Under the pieces are notes generated by a model that saw nothing but the letters and a program-made list of their open reading frames with translations, was not told where the DNA came from and searched no databases. Below are positions 29,570 through 39,869 of a DNA stretch of 64,000 nucleotides, one piece after another. Position 1 is the first letter of the stretch. Each line of letters opens with the position of its first letter. The position numbers were made by a program, and so were the translations under genes. The DNA lies in assembly GCA_009746045.1 (NCBI GenBank), contig RPFO01001698.1, positions 1 to 64,000 of the forward strand, in the 5' to 3' direction. This stretch comes from Mesostigma viride (taxonomy: Eukaryota; Streptophyta; Mesostigmatophyceae; Mesostigmatales; Mesostigmataceae).

Positions 29570-31168
29570 TCACATACGTCCGCGCAATCCCGTCCACGTC
29601 GGTTTCCCGGGGGGCGGTGCACTGTCCTTCTTAGCCACTCGCGCTTTCTTGGTCTTCTCCAAAGTTCGTTCGACCGGTTTCGGCGTTGCGTACGGTTCGG
29701 AACCCCGCTCGATCTCTTTCGGACGCGGAGGAGGGTCGTCGCGTCTCGCGGAAGGACCGCCTCCGCTTCCTCGCGACGAGTGGTCCGACTCCCGCTTCCT
29801 CTTCTTCGCGGCGAGCTCCGACCCGTCCACGTAGATTTCCGAGACCCATCGATCGATGTACGGATCGTGGTGGCCCCCTCTCTTGGCTCTTTTCACGACG
29901 CGGTCCCAACAGACCTCGTCTCGTACCGCCTTGTTCGGCGTGAACTCGGGGACTTTGGCCAGCATCGGCCTCCTGGTATGCGACTTGATCTGGTATACCA
30001 CGCCCGGGGGCAACAAGATTTCCGCCTGTTCGGGTTCGGCCGCGATAGGCCATACGCACAAGGCAGGGGTCCCCGGCATGAGGTGGATGATCTTGAAGCA
30101 GCAGTCCGGCGTCCTCTCGCTCCCCCAGCTCGTCATCGCGGTCATGAACCGAATCGACTGGCTCGGGTCGACGGACGTCGACACGGGGTGCAGGTTTTTG
30201 TACACATCCGACGTATGAAAGGCGGATTCCCCGTGTCGGTAATAGTCGTTGGACACGCCTCGGTACACGATCATTTCTCGTGTGACGACGGGGATGTCGC
30301 TCAGGATCTTATGAAAGTCCTCCTTGTACCGTATGGCGACGTCCCTCATGAAAGACGTTTTCAGGTATCGGTGCACCCACTTCGCCAACATGTAGAGGAT
30401 GTCCATCAGCCTGTGGTCCAGCGTCGCGATGGTGTCGATCACCTCTTTCCACGTGGACAAGTTTGTAAGTCGGTTCCGGAGGGCCCTGTCCACGACAAGA
30501 TAGACACCTGGATCCTTCTCGCGTTCCGCGAGGTGCGTTTCTAGGGCGGCGCGGAGCTCGCCCACGTCGCCGGGCCGATCGCACGTCTCGCGAGGGTCGA
30601 TATCGGACCCTTCCATGATCATGCGCACGAGAGTCGTCCAGGTCGGGTTGGTGTTGCGATGGAAAGGGATGGGACGTCCCGACTCGGCGTAATCCTTCTC
30701 CCTCTCCCTCTCGCTCATGAGGCGTCGGAGGTACGTGCTCTTGTCCTCGTTCGTGAACAGGTGTGCGTCGTACGTGTAGTTGACGAGATCGATGAGGTCC
30801 AGCTGCGGGGCAGTCCGCAGGTACTCCAGACAATCGCGGAACCATTTCTCGTCGACCAAATCCCAAAAGCTGCCTCGCGAGTACCCCGTTAAGGTGGACA
30901 GCATCGGATCCAGGAGGTCGTGCGTGAACGTATGGATCGCGATCGAGTTCTCCCTTTCCGGCATCCACGACGGACGACGTGCGAGACTCACGGGCTCGAC
31001 CGCGCTGTGACGGGATTCTAATCTCGGGTAGTGCGCGGAGATCGTGCGATGGACGACCGACGGTTTGTGATCGAACGCCGCCCCTTCCTCGCAAAAGCGT
31101 CTGTGAGGCTCGCTGGCGTATCGCACGCTTCCGTCGTGGATTCGCGTGTCTGTCGTTACGTGCGCCAT
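29570..31168 (-). CDS. ADP-ribosyltransferase-like protein, ~532 aa
   Basis: Intact. The ATG at 31168 follows an A9 tract on this strand. Residues ~295-420 carry an R-S-E type ADP-ribosyltransferase pattern: MIVYRGV (Arg), LHPVSTSVDPS (S-T-S) and EPEQAEILLPPGVVYQI (Q-x-E catalytic loop). The preceding ~290 residues are helical and unknown. The C-terminal ~120 are basic and low complexity (AAKKRKRESD, PARR). By family knowledge such domains modify proteins, nucleic acids or NAD; in giant viruses they are thought to act on host targets. Whether it is a virion protein is not visible. Confidence 0.7.
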   Translation of the reverse strand: MAHVTTDTRIHDGSVRYASEPHRRFCEEGAAFDHKPSVVHRTISAHYPRLESRHSAVEPVSLARRPSWMPERENSIAIHTFTHDLLDPMLSTLTGYSRGSFWDLVDEKWFRDCLEYLRTAPQLDLIDLVNYTYDAHLFTNEDKSTYLRRLMSEREREKDYAESGRPIPFHRNTNPTWTTLVRMIMEGSDIDPRETCDRPGDVGELRAALETHLAEREKDPGVYLVVDRALRNRLTNLSTWKEVIDTIATLDHRLMDILYMLAKWVHRYLKTSFMRDVAIRYKEDFHKILSDIPVVTREMIVYRGVSNDYYRHGESAFHTSDVYKNLHPVSTSVDPSQSIRFMTAMTSWGSERTPDCCFKIIHLMPGTPALCVWPIAAEPEQAEILLPPGVVYQIKSHTRRPMLAKVPEFTPNKAVRDEVCWDRVVKRAKRGGHHDPYIDRWVSEIYVDGSELAAKKRKRESDHSSRGSGGGPSARRDDPPPRPKEIERGSEPYATPKPVERTLEKTKKARVAKKDSAPPPGKPTWTGLRGRM

Positions 31169-31180
31169 ACCTATTCCGAG

Positions 31181-31207
31181 TTTTTTTTTCGCTGTACCGT
31201 GTATACC
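31181..31207. promoter_or_regulatory. Shared T9 promoter tract between divergent genes
   Basis: TTTTTTTTT at 31181-31189 lies 13 bases from the minus-strand ATG (31168) and 18 bases from the plus-strand ATG (31208), with GTACCGTGTATACC on the plus side. One tract appears to serve both genes. Confidence 0.5.
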
Positions 31208-31537
31208 ATGTCCGGATCCGAAATCCTCTCCGGCTTCAAGGCTCTGCTGACGCCAGGCGATCTCACCCAGGACGCCATGCACATCCTGCGGATGCAGAGT
31301 TTCACCTACGCCCTGATCCTGGCGTTCCCGCTCATGGGGGCCAAGGCGCGCGAGAAGGTGAAGAGCGAGCGGTACGGCTTGAACATGGGCGCGCTCGCGG
31401 CGGCCGTGTGTGTGTCGATGACCGACAACTTCCTCAAGGGCGGGATGTCGGGTCTGAAGACGGCCATCGGGTGGTTCAACGTCCTCGTCATGGCCGCGGT
31501 CTTGTACGGCAGCTACTACGTGGCCCTGCTCGTGTGA
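31208..31537 (+). CDS. Small multi-span membrane protein, 109 aa
   Basis: ATG immediately after GTATACC. Three hydrophobic stretches: TYALILAFPLMG, GALAAAVCVSM and NVLVMAAVLYGSYYVALLV. No charged catalytic residues. It resembles the short inner-membrane proteins of these virions in size and layout only. Followed at 41 bases by another small membrane protein with a similar promoter. Confidence 0.7.
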   Translation: MSGSEILSGFKALLTPGDLTQDAMHILRMQSFTYALILAFPLMGAKAREKVKSERYGLNMGALAAAVCVSMTDNFLKGGMSGLKTAIGWFNVLVMAAVLYGSYYVALLV

Positions 31538-31578
31538 GACGAAAAAAAAGTCGAAGGAGTTAGTATATCGCATTCCGG

Positions 31579-31881
31579 ATGGCGAGCGTGATCACCGCAC
31601 CCGTGGACGTCGCCAACAAGGTCACCGAGTCCGTCGGAGACGCCGCCTCCGCGACCGCCAAGAAGGTCGGGTTCGTGCGCGAGGACGGCAAGCTCGCGCC
31701 CATGTTCGCCGTCACGCTCGCGGTCATGATGGGTCTGAGCGTGTTCACGGCGACCGACTCTCTGATCGCCGGCATGTTCCCGAGCACCGCCACCGGCGGG
31801 AAGAGGTACGCCAAGATGGCGGGCGCGTCTGTCATCGGTTTCGCGGCCTTTGTCGGCGCATGGTCCGCGTTCCGTCGTTAA
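31579..31881 (+). CDS. Small membrane protein, 100 aa
   Basis: An A8 tract at 31542-31549 and GTATAT at ~31563 precede the ATG. Two spans: FAVTLAVMMGLSVFTATDSLIAG and ASVIGFAAFVGAWSAF. N-terminal amphipathic, Thr/Val-rich. Convergent with the next minus gene, overlapping by four bases. Function unknown; probable virion membrane protein. Confidence 0.7.
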   Translation: MASVITAPVDVANKVTESVGDAASATAKKVGFVREDGKLAPMFAVTLAVMMGLSVFTATDSLIAGMFPSTATGGKRYAKMAGASVIGFAAFVGAWSAFRR

Positions 31882-32207
31882 GTCCAGCCCGCGTACGCGG
31901 GAGCGCGAGGTCCGTGCTTCTGGTACCAATACAGGTATCCGGTGACAGCGCATATCGAAAAGGCGGCGATCGCGATCGTCACGGACGTCGCTCGCTTCCT
32001 ATGAAACTCCTCCTGCGCGGATCGGATCCCTTCGTCCCTCTCCATCTGCGACCGAGGCGTCGTGCCTTCTTTACGTTCGCGGAGTTCCATCTCTCGGAGG
32101 ATCCGCGGCGCGTCTCGACTCCTACTATCCAAGTGCCACGCGGCGGACGCGCCGCCGATCCCGACCGCGCCGGAAACGAGTGTGAGTAATGGGAGGAGTC
32201 CGACCAT
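31878..32207 (-). CDS. Small membrane protein with charged middle
   Basis: I chose the ATG of MVGLLPLLTLVSGAVG (32207), because an upstream extension would pass through AT-rich promoter-like sequence. Span one is residues 2-22. A charged helical segment follows, then span two, TSVTIAIAAFSICAVTGYLY, near residue 85. About 109 aa, function unknown. Confidence 0.6.
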   Translation of the reverse strand: MVGLLPLLTLVSGAVGIGGASAAWHLDSRSRDAPRILREMELRERKEGTTPRSQMERDEGIRSAQEEFHRKRATSVTIAIAAFSICAVTGYLYWYQKHGPRAPAYAGWT

Positions 32208-32297
32208 GTTCTTTATTATTACATATTCATGAATAAAATTAGAGGTTCGTTCACGTCGGAACGCATGTTTTCTCATTTCACGGTAGGATAGGATCGA

Positions 32298-33010
32298 TCA
32301 ACCGAGCAGTCGCTGAGGCCACTCGTCAAAGGCCCTCTGCATGACGGGGATGTCCCGTCGGAAGTACAGTTTGTACCCGTTGTTTTCGCGGGTGGGGGGT
32401 TCGGTTCCGTGCGTCTTCTTGTACTCCTTGTACACCGCCCCCCGAACTGGATCAGGTGCGTGGCGTCGAAGTTTCCGTGGCCGTATCGGGCCTTCAAGAA
32501 GTCGACGCAGCGGAACGGGACGTCGTTCTCCTTGTCCGCCTCCAGATCTTCGAGCACGGCGATCGACTCCGAGAACGCCTCGTGCAACGGACGCATGCGC
32601 TTGTCGCTCTTCATCGCCTTCACGACCGTCTCGGGCGCGATCCAGGAAGAGTCCGTCCCGAACACGTCCTCGGACTTTGCCCCAAGAGCGGACAGCAGCG
32701 CGCCGACGTGGACGGCGCCGTCCGCCTTCCTCCGGAGAAATGCGATGTGGCTCTCCGCCAGCGTGTTGGGGATCGAGAAGGGTTCCACGTCCGACCCGAG
32801 TGCGGGTGCGGGTGCGGGCGCGGGGGAGGGAGAGGGGGCGGTGGTGGCGCGCGGGGTCTCTTTCATGACACCCATATCGACGACGTCGAGGTTCTCCACC
32901 TCGGTCTTGGCCGCGGACCGTCGGGTCCTCTTGCGGGACTTGGTCTCGACGACGGGAGCGGCGGGGGCCGCGACGGCGCTGGTGTCTGGTTTCACGACGA
33001 TCTTACCCAT
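32298..33010 (-). CDS. Unknown protein, frame change near 32445
   Basis: ATG at 33010 (MGKIVVKPDTSAV). A GGGTATAAAAGC box 15 bases upstream supports this start. The first ~100 residues are Ala/Pro-rich and basic (KSRKRTRRSAAK). The rest is globular: FLRRKADGAVHVGALLSALG, WIAPETVVKAMKSDK, FRCVDFLKARYGHG. In a G6 run near 32445 the frame moves one base and ends VMQRAFDEWPQRLLG. About 237 aa. No family recognised. Confidence 0.6.
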
Positions 33011-33125
33011 CTCGTCTCGTGCTTTTATACCCATCCCCTGGATCTTTTTCTGGTCTCGCCGAACGAACCTACGAGAGGAACGACACGAGGAAAGGTATCC
33101 GCACATTATTTGCGTGGCTGCTACT

Positions 33126-34275
33126 ATGGAAAGGCGCATGAAAGCGAGAAAGGAGATCTATCTGGATAACAATTCGACGACACGGCCGCATCCTTGCGTG
33201 TTGGACGTGTTTCGCAGGGTCGCGGAGACGTACGGTAACCCGTCCTCCTCCCACGAGATCGGCAAGGTTTCCCGCTCCCTCGTCGAGAAGGCGCGGGCCG
33301 ACATCGCGCGCGATCTGCGCGTCCCCGCCCGGTCCGTCCTGTTCACGTCGGGGGCCACGGAGAGCATGAACATCGTGTTGCAGGGCGTCATGGAGAAACA
33401 CGGGTTCGAGGGCGTCGTGCTGACGTCGGCGATCGAGCACCCGGCGGGCATCAAGCCGTTGGAGCATCTGAAGAAGGAACACGGGGACAAGATCACGATC
33501 GTGCGGCTGCCCGTGGACGCGGAGGGGTTCGTGAAGATGGAGGCGCTCCGGGAGGCCGTCGACAAGTACGGATCGCGCGTGAAGCTCGCGAGCATCATCT
33601 ACGCTAACAACGAGATCGGCACGATCCAGGATCTGTGCGCCATCCGGCGTGTCATCGGGGATCGCGTCCATTTCCACTCGGACACCACGCAGGCGGCCGG
33701 TAAGTTCCCGCTCAGGGGGTTTCGGTGTCTGGACAGCTTCGTCGTGTCCGGCCAAGATCCACTCGGTCAAGGGCGTCGGCGCGCTGGTCCTCCGCAAGTC
33801 TCCTTCGTGTTTGGCCCCTCTCACGTACGGCGGGGGACAGGAGAGGGCCGTGCGGCCCGGGACGGAGTCGCCGCCACTGATCGCGGCGCTCGCGGAGGCC
33901 GTCCGCGTCAACCGCCGCCACGAGAGGAGGGACGTGGCGCGCATCCGGGCTCTGAGAGGACGCCTCGTGGCGGATCTGGAGAAGATGGGCGCGGTCGTCC
34001 ACGGGCCGAAGGACGAGAAGTGGCGCCTGCCGAACCTGGTGAGCGCCGCTCTTCCCGTTCGCAGTTCGCGCGCGCTCGTCGCCCGGTTGGCGAAACGGGG
34101 GATCGCGATCTCGACAGGGTCGGCGTGTCATCTGAAACGGCGCAGCGAGACGCTGAAGGCCATCGGACTGCCGCGGAAGCTGGAGATGGGCACGGTCCGC
34201 ATCGGGTTGAGCGCGTATACGACGGCAGATGAAGTCGGCGTCTTGTATCAGTCACTTGAACAAACTCGACACTAG
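33126..34275 (+). CDS. Cysteine desulfurase (NifS/IscS class), frame change near 33755
   Basis: Fold-type I PLP enzyme that takes sulfur from cysteine. Visible motifs in order: YLDNNSTTRPHP, YGNPSSSHEIG, SGATESMN, SAIEHPA, YANNEIGTIQ, HSDTTQAAGK, and the C-terminal STGSACHLKRRS with the catalytic Cys. The frame changes exactly at the segment that should carry the PLP lysine (normally S-x-H-K). The surrounding GVGALVLRK continues one frame over, consistent with two missing bases (or one extra). About 383 aa, close to the family's usual length. This gene is unusual in a viral setting: it could supply sulfur for tRNA thiolation or Fe-S proteins, or be captured from the host. Confidence 0.85.
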
Positions 34276-37200
34276 GTCCACTACGGACGCAGCGTCTCCC
34301 GCTGTCCTTAAATAAGGCAAGAGCGCTCGTACAACTGCCACCAATCGTGGGTGATTCTCTTCTGCGTATTCCATCGCTCTATCCATGTATGGGGCGGCCG
34401 CGTCTATCGCGAATGTTTGGGCTAGGAGTAAAGGGTCCCTCTGCACGATGCCCATGACATAGGGAAAGTATTCTTGCGCCGTCGCAGCGGCTCTATCCAT
34501 CAATAAAGGTCCTGGTCCGCGTATCCACGCAACCCGTTCCATGATCCTCCTCAACTCCGCTTCTCTCTCTGCTTGGGGCATGTCGGCAAGCCTACTCCTT
34601 TCTCGCTCTCTAAGATCCATACCCCCCATCTGCCACCCCCGTGTCACACCCGTGGCTACAGCCGAGGACGGGCCCGCTCCATTCGAAGGAGGCGTTGCTG
34701 ATGCCGTATCGGCGTTCTCGCTTTTCGCAATCTTTGACAGCTCTTGACGGGATCCCCTTATGACTCCTAGACGAATAGCCCTTCGTCGGAGTTCTTGAAT
34801 TACTTCTGCATGTTGGTCTCCTTGGACCCTTTGGATGACCCATTGCGGCACTCCCGTTGTGGCCAGGGGCTCGAACGGGGTTGTGGGATTGTGAGGGATT
34901 GCGAGTTGGGTAAAAAACGGATTGTGCGATTGAGGCGGGGTTTCTTGTACGGGTTGCATGACCGCTTTTCCTCTATCGTCTTGCAGACGAGCCGGAGGTC
35001 CTGTCACGGGATGTTGATGCGCGCCAAGGGCGTTAGGTGTGGGGCTTAGGGTCCCCCAAACGGACGTCGCGGCGTTTTGGAGCCCCGTGAAAGTGCTAGC
35101 CACCGCAGGTGCTGAACCTCCCATGCCCATGCTCGAAGCCGCCGCTTGTAACAGCAATGGCGCAATGATAGCTAGCGCCTTGATCCCTCGATTGATCAAG
35201 GTTTTTTGTTTTGTTTTGTCCTTTTGTGACTTCCTATCGGGTTTGAAATAACCGCGCATGGAGTCTCTAATCTGGTTAGTCAGTGTCTCTTGCAACTCTT
35301 TTAACCTCTTTAATACGTCGGTTGTGTCATTGTAACCACTCCTCACTACATATTCCCAACTCCTGATAATATCGTTCACTTCGATGAGGTCGTCGACGCG
35401 AGGGATGGAAAAGTCCTCGAATACCTTTCGCGCGGTTTCCAACCCCCTTTCGAGTGCCTTGATTCTATCCCGCGAAGTATCGAGTTCTTGGGACTCGGCT
35501 TCGATTATCGCATGAGCCGCGATCTTATACTTTTCGAGGTCGCGTTGTAATGTATTTTGCTCACGGACGGCTTCGCCCAGTTTCTTCTCAAGAGACTCTT
35601 TTTGCTGTGCTAGTATGTCGCGTAATTCCTTCAGCGTGTTATATTCCTCCTCGATCCTGTTCTTCTCTTGACTGCTTTCTGATAACTGCCTTGAAGTATC
35701 GTCTTTTCTACGTTGTAACGTTTTTGTAAGTTTAGTAATGCGTATATTGTTTTCTTCGATTAGTGCTCTGTTTTCAGCAAGTTCCTGTATCATACCGTCG
35801 ACCTGTTTTTTAAGCTCCTCGTTCTTCTCGCTCGTATCGGTTTCCTTTTGTTGAAGTTCTTCCTTTTCGCCTTGTAGGCGAGCTATGACTTCGTCGCTGT
35901 GTCGTCGTCCCTCGATGGCTTCTTGCAGCATGCGACGGTGTTCTTTGAGTTGCACATCGCGCTCCGATATTATCTCTTGGGCTTTTTCTACCTGACGGAT
36001 CTTTTCCCTTATGCTAGCCGCCGCCTCTCCTTCTGTCGTTATCAATTTACTCTGAAGGTCTTCCAATTGCGACCGCAGGCCTTCTTCAACGCTTGAAAGC
36101 AGGCTGTGTTTCTGACGAAGAGACTCGAGTGCGTCGCTCGCCGAGCGCGTCTGTTCCTCGGCCTCCTCCCGGACTCTTCGCAACTCGGCCGCGTGCGTCT
36201 CTCGGAGTTCGTCATACTGTGCGCGGGCCTTCTCCAATTCACTGATCACGTCCGCGTGCTGTTCTGACAGCGCATCCTTGTCTTTGCGTAAACGTTCCAT
36301 CTCCTTCTCCTTTTGTTGAAGTGTTAGCGTTTGATTATCGAGTACGCTCCTCACCTCCGCTTCGTGTGCGGACACGCGGGCATCGAGTTCGCTCTTAACC
36401 TCGCTCAATTTCTCCTGCAACTCTGCTGTCTGCGACAATAACGCCTGTTCGTTCTTATATAACAATTCTCGGTGTTGATCGGATCAGCGATCTTTCTTCT
36501 CAGAACGGCAAGCGTGTTTTCCATTTCACTTCTGTCATATGCGTTCGACAATGCTTGGTCATTAATTTGGTCGATATGCTCTTGAAGTAATTGCTTCTCC
36601 GCTTCGATCGTAGTTAACTTATCCTTGAGATGGTTGATCTCACTCGTTGTTTTCGTTGTTGCTTTCGCGTGTCGTTCGATCATGGTTTCTATGGTATGTT
36701 GCATTCTATGGCTTGACTCCCCAAGCCTACCAATCTCATCTCGTAACTCGGTCTCCAACGCGGCCGCCTGGTCCGACGCCTCGCGGTTTTTCTCCTCGAT
36801 TTGACGGATGGTTGTTTCGTAACTAGCCTCTCGTTCTCTCATTATGCGCTCGTGCGTGGCTTGAAGTTCTTCGAACTCTCGCCTCTTTTCCTTTATTGTG
36901 TTGTTGATAGTTGCTTTGGCACCCTCTTCTGATTTCGTTTTTTGGACATGCAGTGTTCTCAGCTCATTCAATAGACGTCCTATATCTCGGTTGTAAGCAG
37001 TTTGTGCGGCGTCCTGGGCGTCCGCGAGTTCTCTTTTGAGCGAATTAACCAAATCCTCCCCCGCTCGTTGCGTCGTCTCTAGTTCTTCTCGGAGTCGCTG
37101 GCCACTCGCCGTTTCCTCGCTTAGACGATTACTGACGTCTTTCAACTGTTTTGTAACCCTTCCTCTCGGTCCTCGCTTCCGACGCGGCTTTCCTCCGTTG

Positions 37201-37668
37201 GCCGCTTGCAACTCCAGTTCGGCAATGCGGTTCTCGAGAGATGTCTTCTCCGTGTTTAGTGATGACATGGCATCGTTGAGACGCGCGATTTCGCGGTTTT
37301 TGACTCCATATCCGAACGAACGCGCTGAAAAACTCTTTGTTACTCTCTTTCAAACGATTCATTTTTCAGCGGTTCGAGCGGTTTCGGACCTGGCATCGTC
37401 TCTCTCTCCCATTACCCTGGCCATTGTTGGTTATGATCATCAACAATTGCTGTTTAACTTTCTTGAATTCTTTCGTGACTCTTACTCGCTCGGCATCCAC
37501 TTTGTCATCTGTTTCCGTTCGCGCAAGGTCGGCGAGTTCAAGCATCTCATTGCGATATTTTTCCTCCATTGCATCGAGTTGTTTTTTATACTCTGCGTCC
37601 GCGGCAGCGACCGCGGCGTCGATGCGTTCTTTTTCCGTCGTAGAGGCGGTCGCTGTCATGCCGGCCAC
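34252..37668 (-). CDS. Giant coiled-coil protein, at least two frame changes
   Basis: Reads MAGMTATASTTEKERIDAAV at 37668, changes frame near 37370 and again near 37270 and 36470, then runs uninterrupted from 36465 to 34252. About 1,130 aa of nearly continuous heptad-rich helix (e.g. KLSEVKSELDARVSAHEAEV, EQHADVISELEKARAQYDEL). A C-terminal ~300-residue region has a hydrophobic stretch (ALAIIAPLLLQAAASSMGMG) and a helical end. No motor or hinge motif is seen. The AT content is clearly higher than in surrounding genes. Probably a structural or tethering protein of the virion or virus factory; inferred from architecture only. Confidence 0.7.
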
Positions 37669-37829
37669 GACGGACTTGGCGCGTCGTCATCGGAATCCGC
37701 GACGTCGACCTCCTCGCTCTTGATCATGTCCAGATCGGACGGACGGTGCCAAGGGTCATAAGCGCGCACCCCGTTGACGACCCCTCCGATGAGGAAGTCG
37801 TCCGAGGGTCGGAACCAGGTGTGCATCAT
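37656..37829 (-). CDS. Short protein, possibly the true N-terminus of the coiled-coil gene
   Basis: 57 aa: MMHTWFRPSDDFLIGGVVNG to SDDDAPSPSWPA. It ends inside the start region of the coiled-coil frame. A one-base change near 37685 would run it into SVVAGMTATAS of that gene. I list it separately because either reading is possible. Confidence 0.45.
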   Translation of the reverse strand: MMHTWFRPSDDFLIGGVVNGVRAYDPWHRPSDLDMIKSEEVDVADSDDDAPSPSWPA

Positions 37830-37905
37830 AATGCGTGAGGGGTATTACTATACGGTTCGTTCTTTTTATCCGCGCGAACATCCGCGCTTCTCGCGAGGAG
37901 CCCGA

Positions 37906-38315
37906 TATGACATGTGACGGGTCCTGTATCCGTCGCTCCGTCTGCGCGTCTTGTCGCCCTCGTTTCCGCCACGTGTCCAGAGTCCGAGAGAGAGGGGTCC
38001 GGACTTCGCGCTCGCGTGTGATAGGGTCGGCGTCTCGCCTCTGGACGGCGCCGATCTGATGCTCAAGTATCTCTGCCGCACGTGCTCGACGCCCGTCGAC
38101 CTCGTGACGTATGTGACGCGAGCTCTCATCGCGACCGCGTCCTTCGAGGACGGGTTCGAGGAGATTTTGAGGAGGTACCACTCCCGCGACAACTACAACG
38201 CCGTCACGGACGACATCTGCGCCGTGGCGTCCTTTTGGCGGTTCTGGGAGTCCCAAAGGCTCGCGACGCGAGCGACCGTCGCCGACCAATGCGCCGAAGC
38301 CGTCGTCGCCGCTAG
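37906..38315 (+). CDS. Small Cys-rich protein, frame change near 37985
   Basis: MTCDGSCIRRSVCASCRPR opens a C-x3-C...C-x2-C zinc-like cluster. After RVRERG the frame moves one base and continues PDFALACDRVGVSPLD, YLCRTCSTPVDLVTYVTRAL and ADQCAEAV. The second frame stays open to 38448 but beyond ~38315 it is the mirror of the minus-strand gene, so the end is uncertain (another indel could place a stop at 38313-38315). About 135 aa; probable zinc-binding protein of unknown function. Confidence 0.45.
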
Positions 38316-38865
38316 GACAGCGAGGCCCGTCCATCGCTGGCCCGTCTCTGCGTCCCGCGCTTGTCGACCGCCGATCTGGCGGCCGCGCGAATGTACGGCT
38401 TGGCGTGACCTCGGCGTCGTACGCGTCCGTCTCCTCGTGCAGTTTTAGGCGTAACAGAGATCGCATGTGAGCGACGAACGGCGGCGTTGTGTACGCCGCG
38501 CTGCCGTACGGACTCCACAGGTCTTCCATGATGTCGAACGTCTCCACGTCGAACCCCGCGCAACACGCGCGGACGGACCGGATGGTACTTGGATCGACCT
38601 CCTCCCCGTCGCGGCGGAACAGGAACAGGTACTTGCGGTACCGCGGGAACCTGCACGCGTCTTTCAACAGTTGTCCGAGTCCGGTCGTCCATTCCCGCGC
38701 CTCACGGACGTCCACGAGCGCGGATACAGGGTCGTGCACGACCGCCGACCCGAACGTGGCGTCAGTTGATCCTATGACGCACAGGATCCGGCGGGAAATG
38801 TCGTGCTCGGACGAGAGACACGCGGCAAGGACGTCCAGTTCCCACTGTTGGATCGTCTCGGCCAT
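38312..38865 (-). CDS. Unknown protein, frame change near 38410
   Basis: Starts MAETIQQWELDVLAACLSSE at 38865. The body reads through VIGSTDATFGSAVVHDPVS, DACRFPRYRKYLFLFRRDGEE and DIMEDLWSPYGSAAY. After DAYDAEV the frame moves one base to HAKPYIRAAARSAVDKRGTQ and stops at 38312. About 183 aa, alpha/beta-looking, unrecognised. Confidence 0.55.
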
Positions 38866-38889
38866 TTTATCGCTTCCTAATGATACAAT

Positions 38890-39129
38890 ATGTCTCGCTT
38901 CGGTGTCGTGCTCGTAAAAGCGCTCGTGGTGTCGGCGGCGATGACGGGAGTCATGGCCCTCGCGCGACATCTTCACAAGAAACACGACGAGGAGTCCGCG
39001 GCCAAGGAGAACGGCGTCTTCCTGCAAGTGGCGGTTTCTGCGGCCCTGCTCCACGTCTTGTTCGAGGCCATGGGGTGGAACCGCAAGTTTTGCGTGCGAA
39101 TGGGCGCGACCGGGCGATTATCGCCGTAA
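38890..39129 (+). CDS. Small membrane protein, 79 aa
   Basis: MSRFGVVLVKALVVSAAMTG gives a first span. A charged HKKHDEESAAKE loop is followed by a second span, FLQVAVSAALLHVLFEAMGW. Intact. AATGATACAAT precedes the ATG. Virion membrane protein by resemblance only. Confidence 0.65.
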   Translation: MSRFGVVLVKALVVSAAMTGVMALARHLHKKHDEESAAKENGVFLQVAVSAALLHVLFEAMGWNRKFCVRMGATGRLSP

Positions 39130-39145
39130 GGGAGTATAAGGATCG

Positions 39146-39449
39146 ATGATTCTACCGCACCTATCCTTCGCGGTCCTGCTCGTGCTGTCCATCTGGGTCG
39201 CGTCGACCGCGATCGATTCCGACCGGCCCGACGTGCTTCTAAAAGGAACGTTGTGCGACGGGACTCGCGTCGTACTGCGTTCCGACCAACCTCATAGGTA
39301 CGTTCCACTGGAAGATGACGTCATCCAAACGACACGACGACCCGACTCGGATGTGTCGTCCTCTTCCTACTCGTCGTCATCCTGGCCGTCGGATGGCGGA
39401 TGTGGTTCCGCCCTCCTCGCAATAAAAGCGTGCAGAACTGGATGGCCTG

Positions 39450-39450
<1 letters not shown>
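39146..39450 (+). CDS. Single-pass membrane protein with signal-like N-terminus, frame change near 39340
   Basis: MILPHLSFAVLLVLSIWVAS is a signal peptide or anchor. It is followed by ~45 polar residues including TLCDGTRVVLRSDQPHRY. In one frame the sequence turns Ser-rich. One base over it reads LGCVVLFLLVVILAVGWRMW, a clear membrane span, then a basic tail ending NWMA at 39450. I take the latter as the real C-terminus, about 100 aa. Function unknown. Confidence 0.5.
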
Positions 39451-39481
<31 letters not shown>

Positions 39482-39482
39482 G
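39451..39482. repeat. (CT)n tract directly before a start codon
   Basis: A run of CTCTCT from the previous stop to CTCGAGG, ending four bases before the ATG at 39486. A second CT tract precedes the gene at 51144. Possible leader element, or simple microsatellite. Confidence 0.8.
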
Positions 39483-39485
39483 AGG

Positions 39486-39869
39486 ATGAACGGCGTGCCC
39501 CAATACATCTACCAAAAAGAGATCGAGCTGGCGATCGCCCGTCGCAAGAAACAGCGACGTCTCACGAGGATCGCGCAACTCCACGCGCTCGACGACCAAC
39601 GGGTCTCGGCGTGCGTGTTCTGCCGCCGCGAAGGGCTAAAGGAAGGGTGGAAGTTCCACGGGGCGTGGCAAGAAACCATCCCGCTCGACGAATCGCCCGC
39701 CCCTTGGCTCCTCGTATGTGGACCGTGCTACGACAAACGGTACGGCGTGGGCCGCGATGAATCGGACATGTTGAAGAACATGAAGGCCGCGCCGAACAAG
39801 AGGCTGCTATACCACCTCACCATACACAACGACGCCGTGTTCGTCATGAATTACATAAGTGCCATTTGA
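39486..39869 (+). CDS. Zinc-ribbon protein, 127 aa
   Basis: Intact. Basic N-terminus (RRKKQRRLTRIAQLHAL), then CVFCRREG at ~residue 43 and CGPCYDKRYG at ~residue 78 forming a C-x2-C...C-x2-C ribbon with an intervening W-rich loop. A role in nucleic-acid binding is plausible. The gene is preceded by a CT tract instead of the A/T promoter tract, so its expression may be controlled differently. Confidence 0.65.
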   Translation: MNGVPQYIYQKEIELAIARRKKQRRLTRIAQLHALDDQRVSACVFCRREGLKEGWKFHGAWQETIPLDESPAPWLLVCGPCYDKRYGVGRDESDMLKNMKAAPNKRLLYHLTIHNDAVFVMNYISAI

